Source of the DNA: Thiomargarita sp. | Lineage (GTDB): Bacteria; Pseudomonadota; Gammaproteobacteria; Beggiatoales; Beggiatoaceae | DNA length: 6,276 bases | Direction: 5' to 3' | Assembly (NCBI GenBank): GCA_030618965.1 | Contig: JAUXCJ010000074.1 | Location: 1-6,276, forward strand | Shown here: piece by piece, positions 1-5,255 of the stretch | Layout of the letters: each line of letters opens with the position of its first letter | Position numbering within the stretch: the first letter of the stretch is position 1 | Notes under the pieces: model-generated | Database searches by the model: none | The model's input: the letters and a program-made list of their open reading frames with translations, nothing else | What the model was told of the DNA's origin: nothing | Program-made: the position numbers and the translations under genes

Positions 1-1998
1 AATACGGGCGAACACACTAATTTTCACAGTGTCGTCTCCCTCGTTGCTAAAGCGCAGATGGAAGAGCGTAGCCATTTTCAAAAAATGGTACTTCAAATTG
101 GCAACTTTTTGATTCTCATCACCGTCGCGCTGGTTTTACTAATTATAATGGTGTCCCTGTTCCGGCATGAGAACTTTCTGGAAATTGCCCGATTTTCATT
201 GGTACTCACTGTCGCCGCTATTCCCGTCGCTTTGCCGGCAGTTTTATCCGTGACGATGGCAGTTGGTGCCCTAAATCTGGCTCGCCGCCAAGCGATTGTC
301 AGCCGCTTAGTAGCGATTGAAGAACTCGCCGGTGTTGACATTTTTTGCAGTGATAAAACCGGTACCTTGACGCAAAATCAATTAAAAATATCGGAACCGA
401 TAGTTTTAGATGGTTATGACGAACAAACGCTGCTACTCCATGCCGCACTCGCCTCACGTTTTGAGAATAATGATCCGATTGAGTTAGCCATTTTTCATTA
501 TATGACTGAACATTTTCCAACACTGGACTGGAAAGCTTACCAGCAAACCCATTTCACGCCTTTTGATCCCATTATTAAACGCACCGAAGCCGATGTTGAG
601 CGGGGAGATGAACATTTTAAAGTGCTAAAAGGAGCACCTCAAGTCTTAGTGGAAATGGCGCCGCTTTCTGAAAATGAAGCTCAAAATATAACTCAAATGG
701 TAGATTTGCTGGCTGAAAAAGGCTATCGTACCCTTGCAGTGGGGCGGCAATATACAGATAAGCCACTGGAATTATTAGGATTAATTCCACTATCTGATCC
801 GCCACGAGAAGATTCTAAAGCAGTGATTGAAAAACTGGGCGAATACGGTGTAGAGCTTAAAATGGTCACTGGTGATCATATTGCGATAGCCCGTGAAATC
901 GGTCAACAACTGGGTTTAGAAAAACGTGCTATTCGCGCCAAACAATTAAGCGGTAGTGGTAGCAGCGGCTTATTAGAAATGGCGGAAGTGCTGACAACTG
1001 CCATTTTAAAGCGGCTTAAACCTGAAGTGAGTAACGCAGAAATTAAACATTTTGCGACTGACGTGATTGAAGAAGTCAAAACCAGTTTTGATGTCAAGCA
1101 GTTAGATCGTGAATTTATCCATAGCCATGAATCCAGCATTGTGGAACTGATTGAATCGGTGGATATTTTCGCCGAAGTGGTGCCAGAAGATAAATATCGT
1201 ATTGTTGATACCTTGCAAAAAGGCGGTCATATTGTCGGCATGACTGGCGATGGAGTTAATGATGCGCCAGCACTGAAAAAGGCGGATTGTGGTTTTGCCG
1301 TTTCCAATGCCACCGACGCGGCACGAGCGGCTGCCGATATTATTCTCACCGCTCCCGGCTTGAGTGTTATTAATGATGCGATTGAGCAGGCGCGTATCAG
1401 CTTTGAGCGGATGAAGAGTTATTCTATCTACCGGATTGCTGAAACTATTCGCATTATTTTGCTGATGACGCTGGGTATTGTTGCGTTTAATTTTTATCCG
1501 ATTACGGCGCTGATGATTATCATCTTGGCACTGTTAAACGATATTCCCATTTTGGCGATTGCTTACGATAATACTAAGGTAGATAAGCATCCGGTACGTT
1601 GGAATATGCCAGAACTCCTTATTATTTCTACTGTACTGGGTGTAGCTGGTGTAATTTCAAGCTTCGCGCTGTTTTATATTCTTGAGGTTAAAGAATTTTC
1701 ATTAGAATTAATCCAGACGATGATTTTTCTAAAATTGGTGGTGGCAGGGCATCTGACCATTTTTCTGACTCGTACTGAGGACTGGTTTTTTAAACCGCCT
1801 TATCCCTCAAGTCTTCTTGTTCATGCCAGTTTCTGGACGGCATTATTCGGTACTGTGATTGCCGTGTATGGTTTTTGGATTGCGCCGATTGGCTGGGAAT
1901 ATGCGTTGTATCTTTGGCTTTATGCAGTGGCATGGTTTATTTTCAATGATATTGTAAAAATGTGGACGTTTCGGTTGTTAAGATCAGAAAATAAATGA
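1..1998 (+). CDS. Plasma-membrane-type proton-efflux P-type ATPase (P3A), 5' end missing
   Basis: An integral membrane pump that uses ATP to expel H+. The frame is open from base 1 (NTGEHTNFHSVVSLVAKAQ leads into the first Met at 58), so the true start lies upstream and the Met is internal. Numbering from that Met: PVALPAVLSVTMA of TM4 just before the P domain; phosphorylation loop DKTGTLT with Asp99; KGAP at 191-194 for nucleotide binding; TGDH at 271-274; hinge TGDGVND at 396-402. TM6 carries ALLNDIP with Asp495, at the place of the proton-binding Asp of plant and fungal H+-ATPases. About six C-terminal membrane helices follow (roughly 466-480, 482-503, 520-540, 552-572, 588-612, 616-635). 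The HFQK...IGNF stretch and the TM4 sequence fit the H+ (IIIA) type rather than Ca2+, Mg2+ or KdpB pumps. A linker of about 60 residues (304-368) enlarges the P domain. No plant-like autoinhibitory tail is present. The stop overlaps the next gene by 4 bases. Ion specificity is inferred from motifs. Confidence 0.93.
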   Translation, partial: NTGEHTNFHSVVSLVAKAQMEERSHFQKMVLQIGNFLILITVALVLLIIMVSLFRHENFLEIARFSLVLTVAAIPVALPAVLSVTMAVGALNLARRQAIVSRLVAIEELAGVDIFCSDKTGTLTQNQLKISEPIVLDGYDEQTLLLHAALASRFENNDPIELAIFHYMTEHFPTLDWKAYQQTHFTPFDPIIKRTEADVERGDEHFKVLKGAPQVLVEMAPLSENEAQNITQMVDLLAEKGYRTLAVGRQYTDKPLELLGLIPLSDPPREDSKAVIEKLGEYGVELKMVTGDHIAIAREIGQQLGLEKRAIRAKQLSGSGSSGLLEMAEVLTTAILKRLKPEVSNAEIKHFATDVIEEVKTSFDVKQLDREFIHSHESSIVELIESVDIFAEVVPEDKYRIVDTLQKGGHIVGMTGDGVNDAPALKKADCGFAVSNATDAARAAADIILTAPGLSVINDAIEQARISFERMKSYSIYRIAETIRIILLMTLGIVAFNFYPITALMIIILALLNDIPILAIAYDNTKVDKHPVRWNMPELLIISTVLGVAGVISSFALFYILEVKEFSLELIQTMIFLKLVVAGHLTIFLTRTEDWFFKPPYPSSLLVHASFWTALFGTVIAVYGFWIAPIGWEYALYLWLYAVAWFIFNDIVKMWTFRLLRSENK

Positions 1999-2708
1999 TG
2001 GAAATGATAACTCAAGTTATTTTATATTCATTGGTGTCAGGCATTACCATTATTATAGGTGGCTTGCTGGCAAGTGCCGATAGATTTCCTGACACAGTAT
2101 TAAAAGAAGAAATCTTACATGGCATTATCGCCTTTGGCGGTGGCGTTCTGATTGCCGCCGTCGCCTTCGTGCTTGTGCCTAAGGGGATGGCATTATTTTC
2201 CATTCCCGCCCTGAGCTTGACATTCTTATTCGGTGCCGTGGTTTTTCTGTTGCTGGATAGATTTCTCAGTCAACGTGGCGGCAAATTTGCTCAATTAATG
2301 GCGATGCTAATGGATTTTATTCCAGAAGCCACAGCATTAGGAGCAGTTTTTGCTCATGAACCTCAACTGGGATTATTGTTGGCGATATTTATTGGGCTAC
2401 AAAATCTCCCAGAAGGCTTTAATTCTTATCGTGATTTAATCCAGAGCGGTTATTCGAGGCATCATGCCTTGCTGATTCTGACTCCGCTGAGTTTATTAGG
2501 TATGATAGGTGCGATTTTAGGCTACCTATTTTTAAATGACTCTCCTCAAATCATCGCCGCTATGATGCTATTTGCTGGCGGTGGCATATTATATTTAACG
2601 TTTCAAGATATTGCGCCAATGTCCAAACTAAAAAATCATTGGAGTCCTTCTTTGGGGGCTGCTCTTGGATTTACGGTGGGCATGATTGGGCAAAAAATGT
2701 TAGGTTGA
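1995..2708 (+). CDS. ZIP-family divalent metal cation transporter
   Basis: A 237-aa, very hydrophobic protein expected to sit in the inner membrane with about eight helices and to move divalent metal ions such as Zn2+, Fe2+ or Mn2+. The family signatures are in the two metal-site helices: DFIPEATALG (Asp107, Glu111) and LQNLPEGFN (Gln136 to Asn143). The second matches the HNxPEG-type motif but has Gln where many ZIP proteins have His. There is no His-rich cytosolic loop, and the length is normal for bacterial ZIP proteins. The ATG at 1995 overlaps the ATPase stop as ATGA. A second Met follows at 1998 and a third at 2004, and the Shine-Dalgarno match is weak (AAGATCAG), so translational coupling to the pump gene is likely. 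The pairing suggests that proton pumping and metal transport are expressed together. Substrate and transport direction cannot be read from the sequence. Confidence 0.85.
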   Translation: MMEMITQVILYSLVSGITIIIGGLLASADRFPDTVLKEEILHGIIAFGGGVLIAAVAFVLVPKGMALFSIPALSLTFLFGAVVFLLLDRFLSQRGGKFAQLMAMLMDFIPEATALGAVFAHEPQLGLLLAIFIGLQNLPEGFNSYRDLIQSGYSRHHALLILTPLSLLGMIGAILGYLFLNDSPQIIAAMMLFAGGGILYLTFQDIAPMSKLKNHWSPSLGAALGFTVGMIGQKMLG

Positions 2709-2779
2709 AAGGGATTGGCTCTATGGTAATTTGCGTTACATAATTTAAGAATAAAAACAATATGTTATATTTAATATAA

Positions 2780-2803
2780 ACTGATTATAACGCTTTTGGG
2801 GGA
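2780..2803 (+). repeat. Left terminal inverted repeat
   Basis: Begins ACTGATTATAACGC, continues through TTTT and five G, and ends in A. It is the exact reverse complement of 3112-3135 over 24 bases. Allowing one inserted base, similarity to the other end continues a little further inward (GAG then GTTTT). The TTGGGG in its G-rich part doubles as a possible -35 box for the internal reading frame. Confidence 0.9.
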
Positions 2804-2813
2804 GAGCGTTTTT
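2789..2813 (+). terminator. Possible weak terminator at the element's left end
   Basis: AACGCT (2789-2794) can pair with AGCGTT (2805-2810) around a 10-base loop, and a run of five T (2809-2813) overlaps and follows the stem. It would face transcripts leaving the ATPase-ZIP operon. A 6-bp stem with a large loop is weak for an intrinsic terminator, so this is tentative. I saw no better terminator between the ZIP stop and the element. Confidence 0.25.
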
Positions 2814-2824
2814 AGTGTTATAAT
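2796..2824 (+). promoter_or_regulatory. Candidate sigma70-type promoter inside the element
   Basis: A perfect TATAAT -10 box lies at 2819-2824, preceded by TG at 2816-2817 with one base between (extended -10). A weak -35 candidate, TTGGGG at 2796-2801, sits 17 bases upstream and inside the left inverted repeat. Transcription would start near 2831, leaving a leader of about 26 bases before the ATG at 2857. The region is AT-rich, so chance -10 matches are common; the spacing and position ahead of a ribosome binding site favour function. Confidence 0.5.
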
Positions 2825-2856
2825 ATAAATATCATTGATCCTTGGAGTAGAAAAAA

Positions 2857-3030
2857 ATGTGCTCTAAAACACCTCGCGAAAAACGTGTTATTTGTATCCC
2901 CTGTGATTTAAAAACACACCAAACAATAATTAAAGATGCGGTTAAATACCGAGATTTTGTGGATAAATTAATTAAAAATGCACCCGAATTATTTCCTCTA
3001 GAAATTAAATTCGAGGATAAAGTTTTTTGA
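2857..3030 (+). CDS. 57-aa reading frame in the element, probable transposase-like N-terminal stub
   Basis: Starts at ATG 2857 with GGAG at 2844-2847, nine bases upstream, and ends with TGA at 3028-3030. The product starts MCSKTPREKRVICIPCDLKT and is short, basic and soluble, with Cys at 2, 13 and 16. Residues 43-47 are PELFP, in a context (DFVDKLIKNAPELFP) that I associate from memory with the N-terminus of transposase-like proteins of cyanobacteria and Beggiatoa relatives; this was not searched. If correct, the rest of that protein has been lost and the frame is closed by the hairpin at 3010-3050. It lies wholly within the inverted repeats and has its own promoter candidate, so a short protein could still be made. 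A function as a separate small protein is possible but unsupported. Confidence 0.5.
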   Translation: MCSKTPREKRVICIPCDLKTHQTIIKDAVKYRDFVDKLIKNAPELFPLEIKFEDKVF

Positions 3031-3050
3031 AAAAAAACTTTATCCTCGAA
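3010..3050. repeat. Perfect 19-bp hairpin with a stop codon in its loop
   Basis: The arms at 3010-3028 (TTCGAGGATAAAG then six T) and 3032-3050 are exact reverse complements, separated by GAA. The TGA of the 57-codon frame straddles the end of the left arm and the loop. No T-run follows on the + strand. On the - strand TTTAATTT follows, so it could act as a poor terminator for read-through from the channel gene. Because of the inversion, both strands encode the peptide FEDKVF. Confidence 0.85.
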
Positions 3051-3078
3051 ATCATCAAAATTGGTTACATAACCTTTT

Positions 3079-3108
3079 GGTTTCGGCTCTATGAGCCGAA
3101 CGAAAACC
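3079..3108 (-). other. Hairpin just after the potassium channel stop codon
   Basis: TTCGGCTC (3082-3089) pairs with GAGCCGAA (3093-3100) around a 3-base loop. GGT (3079-3081) and ACC (3106-3108) can extend the stem across a bulge. On the - strand it begins right after the stop at 3109. It lacks a following T-run (AAAAGG follows), so it is more likely a 3'-end stabilising or subterminal element structure than an intrinsic terminator. Confidence 0.4.
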
Positions 3109-4833
3109 TCATCCCCCAAAAGCGTTATAATCAGTATTTTTTTTTTGCACCCACTTCCAAAAGTGGCCACGAGAAACAACTTTACCTGTTGATAAATAAA
3201 TCAAAACGGAAGGATCGCGTAAAGTCCACTCCATCCAAGATGCGCTACCTTGTTTACCACACCACAAGATTTGATCTCCTTTTCCTAAGCACTCAGTTTC
3301 ATCAGGGAGTAGGATTTTTTCTTCTCCGCGTACCAACAATAGAGGTAAACAAGATAGGCGATCATGGCGATCTCTAGGATCAATTTGTAAACATTCCAAA
3401 GTAATCCTATGTTCTGTTAAACTAGTTTCATACATAGCGGGGGCTGATTCTTGATCAATTTTCATTTCCCAAATATCAGGTAAAGTTGAATTCAATAGTT
3501 TTTTAAGGCGGGTGATCAAACTGACACTCCAATTATTATCATGCTGTTTGGCCATACGCATAAAATCAACCAGCAAAGGAGTTGTTAATAGAACTCTGAT
3601 ATGATTAGCAATGATTTTGCTGGGTTCCATAACAACATCTGCTTTAGCCGCTTGAAAAATAATCTGATTATCGGCCTTATTCTGTCTAATCACCACAAAC
3701 AAATTAGGATTCAACTCTCGCGCTGTCATCACGATTGACAAATTATTCACATCATCATCAGTACCAGCAATAATGCCAACAGCTTGATCAATATGCGCTT
3801 GTAACAAAGTATCCGCCTCAGTTCCACGCCCAGATACACTTTCTACTTCGGGTAAACCGGTTCTTTCCGGGCAAGCTTCAATCACAACTAAACTAATCTT
3901 ATCTTTTTCTTTCAATCGCTTATAAATAGCTTTTCCAAAACGTCCATAACCGCAGAGTACCCATAAACCCTCTTGAGGTGGATTCAAGGGCTGGCAAGGT
4001 TCTTTTTGTTGTTGATTAGTTAAACATTCTCGTAATAACAACAAATTAGGAAAATGTAAAGCTGTATGGAGTTTACTAGCGAAAATATCGAATGGATTAA
4101 TTAGATAGTGAGTACCAAAAGAGGCCATGTTGGCGGCTACGTCGTAGGAATCTACTCGACCAATAACCGTTAATTCGGGTGTCAAAAGTCGGGTGCTGAT
4201 AGCAATATGCAGATTAGCAAGATTATCATCGGTCAGTGCAACCACGCCAGCACAATGAGGATTATCTAAACCCCCTTCAGTCAGATGAAGCGGTTTGCTG
4301 GCATCGGCACAAAGTGCTGGGACATAAACCGGATAATTTTCCATGGTTAAAAGATCAATGCGCGATTGTTTAATCTCAATGACAACTGTACGCAACAGCC
4401 GTTCCTCTAAAGAATTGACTAAAGCGCGTCCAGTATCTCCATAACCACAGATTAAATAAAAAGGCTCATGAATATTAGAAACAGCCCGAGCAAAACTGCT
4501 TTCGACAAGCGCACGTTGTAAAGCCTCATCTTGTACCAATGTCAGCAAAGTACCAATAGCATAAATCCATGCTATCACCGTCATATAAAGTGACAAGGTT
4601 ACCCACATGCGTTGAGCTTCAGAAAACGGATAAGGAATTTCACCAAAGCCAATTGTTGTTCCCATATAGGAGACAAAATAAAAAGCATGGAAAAAATCCA
4701 TTTTCCAAGGATTACCTTGATCATCAACACCCGGCATTAAAGTCATGCCGACTATGGTAATAGTGTATACACTTAACAAAACCAGCAAGGGCACACGCAT
4801 TCGGCGCATGACCAAAAAAATAAAAATATTCAT
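3109..4833 (-). CDS. Two-RCK potassium channel protein (ion channel plus tandem TrkA-N domains)
   Basis: A 574-aa inner-membrane K+ channel subunit with ligand-gating cytosolic domains. Helix 1 is about residues 12-34. The pore loop is 47-66 with filter TTIGFGE (59-65), close to the classic TVGYG. Helix 2 is about 76-100. The first RCK/TrkA-N domain starts with ICGYGDTG (GxGxxG at 130-135), with an acidic strand end VVIE after it. The second starts with LCGYGRFG (295-300), then VVIEACPER. A C-terminal part of about 430-565 resembles TrkA-C-like regulatory sequence. One pore per chain implies a tetramer with eight RCK domains, as in BK and GsuK-type channels. The ATG overlaps the upstream gene's stop as ATGA, and no Shine-Dalgarno match is clear, so coupling is likely. 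The C-terminus is odd: after WVQKK, the residues NTDYNAFGG come from the inverted repeat of the inserted element. Ten A lie at the junction. Confidence 0.9.
   Translation of the reverse strand: MNIFIFLVMRRMRVPLLVLLSVYTITIVGMTLMPGVDDQGNPWKMDFFHAFYFVSYMGTTIGFGEIPYPFSEAQRMWVTLSLYMTVIAWIYAIGTLLTLVQDEALQRALVESSFARAVSNIHEPFYLICGYGDTGRALVNSLEERLLRTVVIEIKQSRIDLLTMENYPVYVPALCADASKPLHLTEGGLDNPHCAGVVALTDDNLANLHIAISTRLLTPELTVIGRVDSYDVAANMASFGTHYLINPFDIFASKLHTALHFPNLLLLRECLTNQQQKEPCQPLNPPQEGLWVLCGYGRFGKAIYKRLKEKDKISLVVIEACPERTGLPEVESVSGRGTEADTLLQAHIDQAVGIIAGTDDDVNNLSIVMTARELNPNLFVVIRQNKADNQIIFQAAKADVVMEPSKIIANHIRVLLTTPLLVDFMRMAKQHDNNWSVSLITRLKKLLNSTLPDIWEMKIDQESAPAMYETSLTEHRITLECLQIDPRDRHDRLSCLPLLLVRGEEKILLPDETECLGKGDQILWCGKQGSASWMEWTLRDPSVLIYLSTGKVVSRGHFWKWVQKKNTDYNAFGG
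3112..3135 (-). repeat. Right terminal inverted repeat, overlapping the channel gene's end
   Basis: Perfect 24-bp inverted copy of 2780-2803. Read on the - strand in the frame of the potassium channel gene, it encodes the residues TDYNAFGG, with Asn supplied by the junction; the TGA stop at 3111-3109 follows directly inside the element. The repeat therefore serves as coding sequence as well as an element end. Confidence 0.9.
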
Positions 4834-5213
4834 CGGCGTAAAAAGGCCGTTTCTATAACCAATAACAATACTGAAACTATATTAGCAAACATGGCCCCAC
4901 CTGCGAGTGAAACTATGCTAGACATAACACTGCCGGCTAAACTCAATTGCTGAACATAAACCGCAACCCCCCAAACAATGGCAGCGGCAAAGAGTTGCAA
5001 ATCGGCAACGAAGCTAGTAGATAGAAGTAATGCACCAACATGTGAGCGATCACCAAATTTAAGAATTGTGGCAACTAGGTTTACAAATATAGCCGCGACG
5101 AGTTCGTAAACATGGTGATGATCAGGATTGCCTGGCTCTCCTACAAAAAAACCGAAGTTGAGGGTTAATGCCATTACTATAAAAAAACCAAAGACTACTT
5201 TTTCTGGATTCAT
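4830..5213 (-). CDS. DUF6394-like four-helix membrane protein
   Basis: A 127-aa protein with about four membrane helices (roughly 6-25, 37-52, 59-87 and 98-123). Conspicuous polar motifs sit near the helix ends: NPDHHHVYEL (29-38, three His in a row) and KFGDRSH (52-58), plus an in-membrane VADLQL (69-74). I recognise it as resembling the gammaproteobacterial family DUF6394 from memory; its function is not known to me. It starts 40 bases after the rpoC stop and its TGA overlaps the potassium channel start. This suggests a two-gene unit in which the small protein could be a channel accessory or assembly subunit; that is an inference from context only. Upstream of ATG 5213 there is only a weak ribosome-binding match (TAAGAAAAATA). 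The sequence is intact, with no sign of truncation. Confidence 0.8.
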   Translation of the reverse strand: MNPEKVVFGFFIVMALTLNFGFFVGEPGNPDHHHVYELVAAIFVNLVATILKFGDRSHVGALLLSTSFVADLQLFAAAIVWGVAVYVQQLSLAGSVMSSIVSLAGGAMFANIVSVLLLVIETAFLRR

Positions 5214-5234
5214 TATTTTTCTTATTAAGTTTGG

Positions 5235-5255
5235 AGTGCAAGCTTACCTTGCACT
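5235..5255 (-). promoter_or_regulatory. Hairpin at the rpoC stop codon, no T-run
   Basis: AGTGCAAG (5235-5242) and CTTGCACT (5248-5255) form a perfect 8-bp stem with a 5-base loop. On the - strand the stem begins within the rpoC TAG codon and is followed by CCAAACTTAATAAG. Without a T-run it is not a standard intrinsic terminator. It could be a leaky terminator, an RNA-processing site, or a mark of rpoC mRNA separation from the two downstream membrane genes. Confidence 0.4.

Larger units (their letters stand above)
2780..3135 (+). mobile_element. 356-bp MITE-like or internally deleted insertion element
   Basis: The element is defined by perfect 24-bp terminal inverted repeats at 2780-2803 and 3112-3135. 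It lies exactly between two convergent operons, 71 bases after the ZIP stop, and overlaps the 3' end of the potassium channel gene. Inside are a promoter-like sequence, a 57-codon reading frame on the + strand, a perfect 19-bp hairpin, and a second hairpin next to the right repeat. It is too small to encode a full transposase, so it would depend on one supplied elsewhere. I could not identify a clean target-site duplication: the 3 bases outside the repeats are TAA on the left and ATT on the right. The family is not assigned. The repeats and size are seen directly; mobility is inferred. Confidence 0.75.

Noticed and set aside
93..1139. Several - strand frames of 62-82 codons
   Set aside because: All are antisense to the conserved P-type ATPase, with no domain-like sequence.
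2709..2779. Possible terminator or small gene after the ZIP gene
   Set aside because: Only a 4-bp GTAA/TTAC pairing and AT-rich sequence are seen. There is no T-tailed stem and no frame with a ribosome site.
3063..3074. GGTTACATAACC near-palindrome as a protein-binding operator
   Set aside because: Only 5-bp arms in AT-rich element DNA, with no promoter nearby to regulate; chance is a sufficient explanation.
2777..3138. Target-site duplication flanking the element
   Set aside because: The immediate flanks (TAA and ATT) are not direct repeats, and alternative boundaries shifted by one or two bases gave no convincing duplication.
2832..3179. 115-codon - strand frame across the element
   Set aside because: It starts at TTG inside the channel gene, has no ribosome site and crosses both hairpins and both inverted repeats. 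I treat it as a shadow that matters only if the ten-base homopolymer shifts frame.
3027..3377. 116-codon + strand frame opposite the channel gene's 3' end
   Set aside because: TTG start in the hairpin, no ribosome site, and it is antisense to well-supported RCK-channel coding sequence.
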